Below, in pieces: positions 1 through 10,883 of a stretch of 64,000 bases of DNA. The notes under the pieces were generated by a model. That model saw only the letters and a program-made list of their open reading frames with translations, had not been told where the DNA came from and did not search any database. The stretch's first letter is position 1. Every line of letters starts with the position of its first letter. The stretch comes from Blepharisma stoltei. Taxonomy: Eukaryota; Ciliophora; Heterotrichea; Heterotrichida; Blepharismidae. Location: positions 1-64,000 of the forward strand of contig CAJZBQ010000036.1 of assembly GCA_914767885.1 (NCBI GenBank). Reading direction: 5' to 3'. Position numbers and translations under genes: made by a program.

Positions 1-2967
1 AACACCCTAACACCCTAACACCCTAACACCCTAACACCCTAACACCCTAACACCCTAACACCCTAACACCCTAACACCCTAACACCCTAACACCCTAACA
101 CCCTAACACCCTAACACCCTAACACCCTAACACCCTAACACCCTAACACCCTAACACCCTAACACCCTAACACCCTAACCTACCCCTAACACCCTAACAC
201 CCTAACACCCTAACACCCTAACACCCTAACACCCTAACACCCTAACACCCTAACCCCTACACCCTAACACCCTAACACCCTAACACCCTAACACCCTAAC
301 ACCCTAACCCCTAACACCCTAACCCAACACCCTAACACCCTAACACCCTAACACCCTAACACCCTAACACCCTAACACCCTAACACCCTAACACCCTAAC
401 ACCCTAACACCCTAACACCCTAACACCCTAACACCCTAACACCCTAACACCCTAACACCCTAACACCCTAACACCCTAACACCCTAACACCCTAACACCC
501 TAACACCCTAACACCCTAACACCCTAACACCCTAACACCCTAACACCCTAACACCCTAACACCCTAACACCCAACCACCCTAACACCCTAACACCCTAAC
601 ACCCTAACACCCTAACACCCTAACACCCTAACACCCTAACACCCCTAACACCCTAACACCCTAACACCCTAACACCCTAACACCCTAACACCCTAACACC
701 CTAACACCCTAACACCCTAACACCCTAACACCCTAACACCCCTAACACCCTAACACCCTAACACCCTAACACCCTAACACCCCTAACACCCTAACACCCT
801 AACACCCTAACACCCTAACACCCTAACACCCTAACACCCTAACACCCTAACACCCTAACACCCTAACACCCTAACACCCAACACCCTAACACCCTAACAC
901 CCTAACACCCTAACACCCTAACACCCTAACACCCTACACCCTAACACCCTAACACCCTAACACCCTAACACCCTAACACCCTAACACCCTAACACCCTAA
1001 CACCCTAACACCCTAACACCCTAACACCCTAACACCCTAACACCCTAACACCCTAACACCCTAACACCCTAACACCCTAACACCCTAACACCCTAACACC
1101 CTAACACCCTAACACCCTAACACCCTAACACCCTAACACCCTAACACCCTAACACCCTAACACCCTAACACCCAAACACCCTAACACCCTAACACCCTAA
1201 CACCCTAACACCCTAACACCCTAACACCCTAACACCCTAACACCCTAACACCCTAACACCCTAACACCCTAACACCCTAACACCCTAACACCCTAACACC
1301 CTAACACCCTAACACCCTAACACCCTAACACCCTAACACCCTAACACCCTAACACCCTAACACCCTAACACCCTAACACCCTAACACCCTAACACCCTAA
1401 CACCCTAACACCCTAACACCCTAACACCCTAACACCCTAACACCCTAACACCCTAACACCCTAACACCCTAACACCCTAACACCCTAACACCCTAACACC
1501 CTAACACCCTAACACCCTAACACCCTAACACCCTAACACCCTAACACCCTAACACCCTAACACCCTAACACCCTAACACCCTAACACCCTAACACCCTAA
1601 CACCCTAACACCCTAACACCCTAACACCCTAACACCCTAACACCCTAACACCCTAACACCCTAACACCCTAACACCCTAACACCCTAACACCCTAACACC
1701 CTAACACCCTAACACCCTAACACCCTAACACCCTAACACCCTAACACCCTAACACCCTAACACCCTAACACCCTAACACCCTAACACCCTAACACCCTAA
1801 CACCCTAACACCCTAACACCCTAACACCCTAACACCCTAACACCCTAACACCCTAACACCCTAACACCCTAACACCCTAACACCCTAACACCCTAACACC
1901 CTAACACCCTAACACCCTAACACCCTAACACCCTAACACCCTAACACCCTAACACCCTAACACCCTAACACCCTAACACCCTAACACCCTAACACCCTAA
2001 CACCCTAACACCCTAACACCCTAACACCCTAACACCCTAACACCCTAACACCCTAACACCCTAACACCCTAACACCCTAACACCCTAACACCCTAACACC
2101 CTAACACCCTAACACCCTAACACCCTAACACCCTAACACCCTAACACCCTAACACCCTAACACCCTAACACCCTAACACCCTAACACCCTAACACCCTAA
2201 CACCCTAACACCCTAACACCCTAACACCCTAACACCCTAACACCCTAACACCCTAACACCCTAACACCCTAACACCCTAACACCCTAACACCCTAACACC
2301 CTAACACCCTAACACCCTAACACCCTAACACCCTAACACCCTAACACCCTAACACCCTAACACCCTAACACCCTAACACCCTAACACCCTAACACCCTAA
2401 CACCCTAACACCCTAACACCCTAACACCCTAACACCCTAACACCCTAACACCCTAACACCCTAACACCCTAACACCCTAACACCCTAACACCCTAACACC
2501 CTAACACCCTAACACCCTAACACCCTAACACCCTAACACCCTAACACCCTAACACCCTAACACCCTAACACCCTAACACCCTAACACCCTAACACCCTAA
2601 CACCCTAACACCCTAACACCCTAACACCCTAACACCCTAACACCCTAACACCCTAACACCCTAACACCCTAACACCCTAACACCCTAACACCCTAACACC
2701 CTAACACCCTAACACCCTAACACCCTAACACCCTAACACCCTAACACCCTAACACCCTAACACCCTAACACCCTAACACCCTAACACCCTAACACCCTAA
2801 CACCCTAACACCCTAACACCCTAACACCCTAACACCCTAACACCCTAACACCCTAACACCCTAACACCCTAACACCCTAACACCCTAACACCCTAACACC
2901 CTAACACCCTAACACCCTAACACCCTAACACCCTAACACCCTAACACCCTAACACCCTAACACCCTA
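1..2967. repeat. Telomere, C-rich strand, (CCCTAACA)n
   Basis: About 370 tandem copies of the 8-mer CCCTAACA (TGTTAGGG on the other strand) run without a break from the first base to about 2967. The C-rich strand reads into the chromosome, as expected for a left end. Variant units (CCCCTAACA, CCCAACA, CCCTACA, CCCAAACA) are concentrated in the outer 1.2 kb; from about 1180 to 2960 the array is essentially perfect, and the last unit is degenerate (CCCTACACCTAATG). This 8-mer is known from heterotrich ciliates. A tract this long may point to a germline chromosome rather than a short macronuclear one. Confidence 0.98.
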
Positions 2968-3361
2968 CACCTAATGTTTTTAAATCAAAATTTAATATAA
3001 TTATTCCAATTTTTAGATAAATTAACTTAAACTCTAATTGTCAACTGTAGTTTTGAAATCTTAATAAAAATTTGGTAAATGAAGCGAAAATTAAGGTGTT
3101 AAGATATGCAGCAGGACATGCACAAACGCTAACTGCTCTAAGATACTCAATCAAAAATCAAAATATTATTCAATTTGATGTGTGCAATTTATGTGGGATT
3201 AAAGAAGCTGAGAAACAAAGCATAATGTCTGTATAAAATACAAAAATTAATGGAGAAATTTTATAAATCACTTGAGATATATTATTGGAATTAATTATGA
3301 AAAGGCCTCACCATATCTATGACTCATAAGGGATTTATCTGAATTAATTTTGTAAAAAATA
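2968..3361. other. AT-rich subtelomeric DNA with possible coding relic
   Basis: No intact gene is visible. Around 3090-3230 the + strand has a codon-like stretch (YAAGHAQTLTALRYS, then CNLCGIKEAEK) that could be a decayed protein segment. I cannot assign it to a family. Confidence 0.3.
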
Positions 3362-3600
3362 TTATAAAGCAATTAAAAATCTCAGGGAAAGTCGAAAGAC
3401 CATATACAGGATTAAGCTTTACCCAGGCTGCTTTAGGCTTAGCAGTTATAAAAGTGCAGCCTGGTAGCCCAACTGAAAAAGTAGGAATCAGAATAGCAAT
3501 ATTATGATGGTGGCTGATGGAAAAGAACTAAATAGTCTGAAGATTTTTACAAAGTTATCGGATTTAAAATAGGAATTGTTTTACACATAGATATTAAAGC
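3362..3600 (+). pseudogene. HtrA/DegP-type serine protease relic, PDZ domain only
   Basis: The + strand reads GKVERPYTGLSF, then VIKVQPGSPTEKVGIR, then after a one-base slip ADGKELNSL and DFYKVIGFKIG. The order GK.RPY.G, V..V.PGSPAEKAG, DGK.., F is the PDZ domain of HtrA/DegP proteases, which binds substrate C-termini. Frameshifts and stops break the domain and the Ser/His/Asp protease domain is absent, so this is a decayed fragment about 400 bp inside the telomere. Family assignment is from motif recall; similarity beyond the PDZ domain was not found. Confidence 0.55.
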
Positions 3601-4512
3601 GTAAAAGAAAAGCTTAGTTTTGCTATAGAAACATAATAATAACAGTATTTTTACTGAGATAGTAAATTGCGGTAATAAAATAAAAATTAGAATTTATTAA
3701 AATATTAGTCTCTAATTTATTGAGGAATGTAGCGATTTGCTAATTTATTTTTGAATATTCGTAATTTAGATTTTATAGACATAAAATGCGAATCTGTTAT
3801 ATTGATTGAACTAAATAATTTGCTATTAATTCTTCAATTTTTATAAATTATTTCACTTTTCTTAATAACATTAGCAAAATTAACCTCAAAGTCTCTATGC
3901 TTCTACCATTATTTTCTTATCGCCTATATTTTTAATAAGTATAGGCATATTGAAAATAGTTTTTCTTTCTTACTTTAAGGATTAAGAAACATTTTAAAGT
4001 TTACCTTAAACAAAAGCCAAAATCATTATTAAAAAATTATAATATGAAGCTCACTAAATCACTCTGATTAATTTCCAATTAAATTTAGCTCCGTTTAATC
4101 AAAATTATCAATTAAACCATCCTATAGCACCAAATCAAAAATCTAAGATTTCAATTGAGTTAATATACTATAAATAGAGCAAAGTCATAAAATAACGTAA
4201 TCTTTATATAAAAGCCTGATTTCTGCTTTTAGTCCATGACTTGCTTAAACTATGAAAAATATATTAAGACTCATTATCAAAATTCACTGAATATGAATAA
4301 AAGCATATAAATACATAGAGTATATGGAATTAAGCTATAGCAATCCATTAATCAATTTCCAAATGCAAATTTTTCCATTTTGGCAAATTTCATATAATAA
4401 AATGGCTCATGTTGGATTGAGTTCTCTTCCTAGAGCTCTCTCATGCAGTTTATTATAGAGTTCAGTTTTCCTTAGAATGGCTTTAAAAAATTAGATATCT
4501 AATAATTATTAT
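3601..4512. other. AT-rich intergenic DNA
   Basis: Very AT-rich, with stops in all frames even when TGA is read as Trp. I see no recognisable gene, RNA or repeat. The final 100 bases presumably hold the promoter of the B-box/Kelch gene that follows. Confidence 0.5.
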
Positions 4513-6240
4513 ATGATGGCGAAGAAATGCTTCATGCCAGGGTGTATGAACGAGGTTGAGCATGCATGCAAATGCTCTTCTCCTGAAACTTTAATGTGCG
4601 GAGAGCATATAGGGGAGCATGTAAACTTGCCTAATAGAGCTCATAATATTGAATCAATTTTTATGCAGCCTTATGAAGGGACAAAAGAAGCAGTTCTTGA
4701 ATTTCTTGCAAAAGAAAATTCAAAATGTAGCGAGTTGAGAAGAAAAATTATAGATTCCATTAGCCAGCGTCTTCCCAATTCAGAGAAAGATTTAGAAGAG
4801 TTTATAGGCAAGTTGTATTGCTACTTAGATGAAATAAATGAGTTCTTTGCAAAGATTTCCCAAGCTTCAAAATTATTAAAGTCAGAGCAAGATCCAATTT
4901 TAGGATTATTGAGTTTACAACCTCAAGAAGCTATTGAGAAAGCAAAATTGATGAACATAGCAAGCAGAAATTGATGCAACGGTGCAAAACTGTTCTATAC
5001 AATCAATAAAAAGCTAGAGGGTCTAAATAGATCCTTCTTTACAGAAATATACAGGGCATATCTAGAAAAAAGGAATGTGCAAAATACTCCTGAAACGCAT
5101 GATAAAATTAGCAAGCCCACCAGTATAGAGTCAGCAAACGTTAATGATTCGATTTCCTTGATAATAAATGAAAACAGTGGGTGTTTAAAAATAAGAAAAG
5201 AAAACAAGGCAATAAAAATACCCCAAGAAAATGAGACAAGCTTGCTTAATTCTCAAATGAACGCTGCTACTAATAATCTAAACGCTTCAAATATCATAGA
5301 CACCTTAAGAAATAAAACAGCTGAGATTTTGAGTAGACCAAATAATCCAGAATTAGAAATAGATTTCAGAGCAACTTGTTCAGCAATTCAGATCAATTCT
5401 TACGATCCACCGCTAATGCAAGCTTACCAAGATTATCTTAATGCTTACCAACAAAAGACATCTCTTTATAGTCTTACCATTGATGAAGATAGCAGAGTTA
5501 ATTTAATTATTTATAACACTGAAACTGAAACAGAAGAAGTAAAAATATTGCAGACTCCAGAATCACTAGGCGCATGCACTTGCATAACTCAACTTCCAAA
5601 TGGCAAGCTATTCTGTTTTGGTAAATATCTACCTTCTGGAATTACAGAACTAATTGATGTGAATGGTGGAGTCAAAGTGCTGCCATCTGGAACTCCTTGC
5701 AATTCCTCATCATGTATCTATTTCAACAACAGCGTCTATTGCTTTGGAGGACACGATATAGGTGAATTAACCCTATCTAGTAGATTTGATTTGGATCGAA
5801 ATCGATGAATTCAGTTAGCTCCAATGCCAAAAGCTGATTATGGCTGCAATAGTATAACATTTAATAGAAATATTTTGATTTCTGGATGAAAATATAGTAA
5901 TCTTTTGCTATATTCAATTGATATTGACTCTTTCTCGACAATTCCTCATGAGTTTACAAAAAATAGAAGAAAGATCCTGATAAATGCAAAGAGACTATAT
6001 TTGATTGAAAGCTATAGATCAATCTATGAAAGTGACATTGGAAGTTTATGAAATTGGAGACGAATAGGAAAATCAAACATCAATTGCAATCCTGATCAAG
6101 TGTATTGCTCATACAATAAAGGAGGAATATTCATCTCGAATATTGAAAGGCCAGGTAAAGCATATTATTGTTTTAATTTAGATCAAAAATCATTATTGAT
6201 ATTGCCTACTCAAATAGGCATGTTTCACTTAAAAAAGTAG
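4513..6240 (+). CDS. B-box zinc-finger plus Kelch-repeat protein
   Basis: A single frame runs 575 codons from ATGATG to TAG if TGA is read as Trp; a standard-code reading would stop after 153 residues. In-frame TGAs occur at 4972, 5806, 5887 and 6048. Residues 4-45 hold closely spaced Cys/His (CFMPGC, ACKCSS, MCGEHIGEH), as in B-box zinc fingers. A charged helical region follows (about 60-150), then from about 200 Kelch-like blades with GACTCITQLPNGKLFCFG and SSSCIYFNNSVYCFGG. Kelch blades form a beta-propeller used for protein binding; the B-box suggests a cytoplasmic adaptor or ubiquitin-related role, which is inference. Such combinations are common in ciliates. A decayed relative of the B-box half lies about 3 kb downstream. 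Confidence 0.8.
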
Positions 6241-6274
6241 GTAAAAAGATTGAAGCAATAAAATGAAATAGCCA

Positions 6275-7330
6275 GAATTTAAGCTCGATTCTTATTATCT
6301 GGATGAATGTAATGTAAAAGATATTCCTCTACACGATTTAGGACAAAATCTAGAAGATATCGAATGCTATGACGAAGAAATCAAGCTCAAACCAAAGAAA
6401 GTTCGCTTATACCAAGAAAAAGGTGACGCTTTATGCAGATTAAAAAGATATGCAGAAGCAATCGAATGCTATGACATAGCAATAAAACTCAATCCAAGAA
6501 ATGATTATCTTTACATTTATAAAGGCTTCGCTTTTTCTAATTTAAAACAATACCTAAAAGCAATTGAATGCTATGACAAAGCAATCAAGCTCAATCCAAA
6601 AGATGAATATTTTTACAATAGCAAAGGCAACGCTTTTAATAAATTAAAAAGATATCTAGAAGCAATCGAATGTTATGACAAAGCAATCAAGCTTGATCCC
6701 AAAAATGCTAATTTATACAACAACAAAGGCAGAGTGTTTTATAATTTACAAAGACATCTTGAAGCAATCAAATTACATGACAAAGCAATCGAACTTGATC
6801 CAAACGATGCTGATTTTTATTATGATAAAGGCACAGTTTTTTTTGATTTACAAAGATATCTTGAAGCAATTGAATGCTTTGACAAAGCAGCCAAGCTCAA
6901 TCCAAACAATGCTAAACCTTACTATAAGAAAGCATGCTCTTTAAATGGATTAGGAAGATATTCAGAAGCAGTAGAAAGCTATGATGAAGCGATCATAGCC
7001 AATCCAAATAATTCCAAGTATTATAGTGGTAAAGGTAATACTCTTTATATTTTAGAGAGATGCCAAGAAGCAATAAAATGTTATGCTAAGGCAATCGCTC
7101 TTGAATCCAATATTCCTTTGCATTTCTGTTGCCAAGCTAAGTATTTAATAATCTCAGACAAGAAGAAGAGCTTTGCAGGACTTTAACAGGGCTTATAATT
7201 TGAAGCAAGAAAATCAAGAAGGTGGTGTTTTCACTGGGGATGAATGGAAACTTTTGAAGATGATATCAATTTTGTTAACGACGTATTGGGCCCAGATCTT
7301 AATGAACTGCTCCAAAAATTGCAGATTTAA
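6275..7330 (+). pseudogene. TPR-repeat protein, frameshifted and without a start
   Basis: From 6275 to 7183 one frame encodes about eight 34-residue tetratricopeptide repeats (motif K..Y.EAIECYDKAIKLNP, spaced 102 bases). TPRs are helical-hairpin scaffolds for protein binding. The frame has no ATG: the only nearby one, at 6263, is followed two codons later by TAG. Near 7170 the frame breaks; another frame continues with LQDFNRAYNLKQEN, which looks like the next TPR helix, and a third gives FVNDVLGPDLNELLQKLQI before TAA at 7330. So the 5' end is missing and there are two frame slips. A tiny intron or IES is an alternative, but no clean TA or GT..AG join was found. It lies 35 bases after the Kelch gene on the same strand. 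Confidence 0.6.
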
Positions 7331-7389
7331 ATAAAATTTGATTATAATAAACCATCATTATAATAATTATATATACTCATGCTCCCTTT

Positions 7390-8060
7390 AGGGTACAATC
7401 TTGAGGTTATACGCATGCCCATGCTCCTCTCCTTTAACTTTATCCTGTAACTGCACTTCTGGAAGTATTTAAAGCTTCCTGAAAGGCTCATGCCATTGAG
7501 AGATTTTTTAGAACCTTTTAAAACGACAAAAGAGTAATTCTTAGAATATTTTAAAAAGAGTAATCAAAAATAGCAATCTGAAGGGAAAGTCCTAGCATTC
7601 TTTAGCCAACGTTTAATTGAATCAAGGAATTTTTATTTTTGCCATTAATACCGCCTAAAACTAATCTTCAAGGAAAGAGGAAAATTCTTAGAGTTATGCG
7701 AGTTTTTCTACCATATGAAGAAATTAATGCACTTGAAAAGTATCTGAAGGAATTAATGGAAGCTCGGCCAAAACCACTGCGGCAGAGCCAAGTTGAAGGA
7801 AAGCAATAGAACAGCTACTAATCAAGCGAGTAGAGTGAACCAATAAAAAGAAGCAAAGAAGGTCTCATATCGAGATCAAAAATCAGTGAAAAAGGAGAAA
7901 TAATAGAAGAAAAAGAGGAAGGAAAAACTAGGGGGAAAGAAAATAGAATAAGATCACAAAGAAATTTTGAACAGCATGCAAAGCGTTTTCCCTATTAGAA
8001 GAAAGGTTTCAACAAGAATAGAGTGACTTCTTTATTTTGTCATCTTAAAAAACCAAGAAA
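7390..8060 (+). pseudogene. Decayed paralogue of the B-box gene
   Basis: The + strand keeps the order seen in the intact B-box protein at 4513: HACPCSSP, then LPERLMPLRDFLEPFKTTKE, then FLEYFKKSNQK, then VLAFFSQRL. The intact gene reads HACKCSSP, LPNRAHNIESIF, YEGTKEAVLEFLAKEN and DSISQRL at the same spacing. Several TAA/TAG stops and frame slips interrupt the copy, so it cannot encode a full protein. It is most simply a tandem duplicate that has decayed. Confidence 0.65.
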
Positions 8061-9720
8061 GCTTTTTTGAGCATAACCTTAGCTTGAGCAGCATATGAAA
8101 GCTATCTTAAACGTAGTCCGAGATTAACAAAAACAAGAAAATTCAAGCCAAAGTACTATAAGAAAGTAACGTAAATTTCAAATAGAAAGAGGTTTTAGCA
8201 TTTTCTGTTTGAGGATCTTATCTATTTTTCCAAAATTATTCTTGCAAGCACCAGAAGGATCCTTTATTTTACTCTTATTTCGCTCTGCCAATATTTAATA
8301 TACTCATGCAACATTATGCACTTACTTTGCTCGGATAAGGGGATTTCACTTATTATCCGAAATCATATAGGATTGGTTAGCATGCTACTTAGATGGTTGT
8401 GATTCTTGACTCTATCTGCGATATAATATGGGAAATTCTCATTCTCTGAAAGGTTTGATGTAATATTGATGATATTGGATAACAGGCACTACAAAGCCTA
8501 GACAATACAAGAGCAAGATCTCATCGGCCTGATAGTTCCATATACTATTTTTCCTAGCATGTATTAATCTCAAGCCTTAATTTAAGGTTGAAGCAGATTT
8601 AGCGATAACATTTTAATTTGCTTATTAGATGAGTTAATGGCTAGTTCTAAACTTATAGAGAGAAATAATTGCATTATTGCTTTGTTTGAGATAATAAAGT
8701 GTTATTAAAATTTTAAAACCTTATTTTAAACAGTTCCTAGCTGAGATACTTGCTTAGAAGCAAGATCAAATTTCCACAAAGCATTATTATATAGAACGAA
8801 ATAAAGGCAACATTTATAACAAACAATACTTGACTGATTAATATTTCCTGGCACGCTATCAGTCCCTATTTGGGCCTAACTAAAAATATTGTTTTTATCA
8901 TTTTCAAAAATCCTTCCCTTTTTCTCGAATATATAAACTCTTTCATTTCCTCTCAGCATCAATTTATAGCAATTAATATCTAAAACCAGATTCGGGATAT
9001 TTTGGTATGAGGATTAAAGCAAAATTAATTTAAAATTTTAACTGAAGCACAAGCCAAAAGTGATGAGTTTCTTTTTGCAGCTAATTTGATTACCTAGATT
9101 AATTTTCTTGGCTAATGCTCAAAGCTCTTTCTAAGTGGGATTAATGATCCTGCAACTTCAAATGAGGCAGCCTGCAATGCTTAAAGCTCCTGGTATAGTC
9201 TTCACCTCAGATTGGCTCATAGGCTGAGACAGAAATAGTTTTCTTGAGACCAGGACGATTTGCAGCAAATGACTAATGGGAAAAGTCTTCATCAAGACCA
9301 GTGAGTCCGATTGCAAGAATAATTAAGCAAAGATCTCTTCACCATATATCCTGACAGTCCCAATTTTCTTCTCTCCCGGAAAACGAGCCTCCATAGTAGC
9401 TGTGAAATGTGAGCTCAATATCCGAATGGGATAGCTTTCTCTGGGACTTTCTTGCTGAGTTCTGGCATTGGTGGAGACTGAATAAAGTGCTTCTGGCTCA
9501 TAGTCGTAGACTAATGCCTTCAAATAATCCTTTGCAAGCCGTTTCTTATTGCATAGAGAGATGATTGCGAGATTTAACTAATGCAATTTCGAGGTATTCC
9601 GATTCCCTTACACTTAGCTGGTGGAAGCTGAATTCATGATTAAAGATGAAAGCTGAAGACTTAGCAACTCAACTCAATTATTTTATTTATTTCAGCAAAT
9701 ACACTCAATTTATAATAAAT
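8061..9720. other. Gene-poor subtelomeric DNA
   Basis: Mostly AT-rich with dispersed stops. A 66-codon open frame on the - strand (9323-9523, ...YPIRILSSHFTATMEARFPGE...) has a more coding-like composition than its surroundings. It has no recognisable domain and no extension, so it is either a gene remnant or chance. Confidence 0.35.
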
Positions 9721-10086
9721 ATGAAAGCCAAAGGAATTTTCGATAGGCTATGAATCACAAAAGCCCAGAAAGAAGAAGAGGACAAAGAAAAAGAAAGACA
9801 AAGTAAAATAAATCAAGAGCATCATGAAACAGTTATGGCTAGGATTAAGATGCTTGAAGCTATGAACACAAAAGAGTTGTCTAATGCAGAAATTTGAAGA
9901 TTCATGAGAATTTTATGAGAATCAATTGAGCTTTCAGGAAAACTTTATTATAAGCACCCTTGGCTTGAGGATGAGTTTTACACATTAGTTAAAATCGAAA
10001 AAGATTATGATTTAAGAGTCTGGTGATATACTCAACAATTCTTGCGAGTAAAAGGTCGGGGGATTGCACGAACTATTAGACAATAA
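9721..10086 (+). CDS. Small basic hypothetical protein, 121 aa, four UGA codons
   Basis: From ATG at 9721 to TAA at 10084 the frame is open only if TGA is Trp (TGA at four positions); under the standard code it would be invisible. The N-terminus is short, followed by a highly charged helix (KAQKEEEDKEKERQ) and a C-terminal part rich in Trp, Tyr and Arg (IWRFMRILWE, LYYKHPWLEDEFYT, ending in a basic RVKGRGIARTIRQ). No signal peptide or membrane segment is seen. I do not recognise the family. The aromatic-rich, non-repetitive composition supports a real protein, but the length is modest and no homologue was checked. Confidence 0.55.
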
Positions 10087-10883
10087 GATAAATGCATATT
10101 TAAGTAATAATTATTTATAATTTTTGCCATTATCAAAACTCTTACCATGGAATCTTTACGATATCATCTATTATTGTTTAATTTTTCTTGCAAATTTATA
10201 ACCTTAAAGATATCTTGTACATGAACTAGACTATTAAGATGCTGATAACCATCACCTTAGATGCCAAAACACAAAATTGGATTTTTTAGTATTTATTTGA
10301 TATTATTTAAAGTATACCCGCAAAATCTTTCTTTTCCCTAACTCCATTAAATTTGGTAAAGTATAGTATTCAATTATAAAATTTTTCCAAATGAGGAAAT
10401 TTACAGAAAAGTGGAGTTAGAAAAAATCCAATAAGGTTATCAATAAAATTCCATTATTAAATGGGGGTCAGTCTCTTTATAAATTTAACGTAATATATGC
10501 TATCATCAAATATTTCTTATCCAGTTGTCTATATATCAATAGATTAATGTAGTCTTTATTTTCCTATATTGGAACTTTGCGCCATAAAAGACAGCAGTGA
10601 GTATTAGATTAGGGGCATGTGAAAGAACTAGAGGTGAATCAAGATGCATGGAGACCTGGGGAGTTTGAGCTCGATATTGTTGAACGATAGTCTCATTGAT
10701 TTTCTTAGCCTATATCAGATCAGTTGTACGCTAATTGGAGTTGCATCAAAAAACAACTTTTATTTCAAAATTTAGTTGATGTATCAGTGATAGTTGGAAT
10801 CTGTCTTCGCAGATATAAAATTTATATAATAAATAAATCAATCAACAAATTTAATAAATGTATTTAATGATAATATCTAAATT
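10087..10883. other. AT-rich spacer
   Basis: No supported gene, RNA or repeat. The 3' end of the giant receptor gene lies at its right edge, so this interval should contain that gene's terminator. Confidence 0.4.

Noticed and set aside
1-2967. CRISPR or other spacer array
   Set aside because: The unit is a gap-free 8-mer telomere repeat without spacers.
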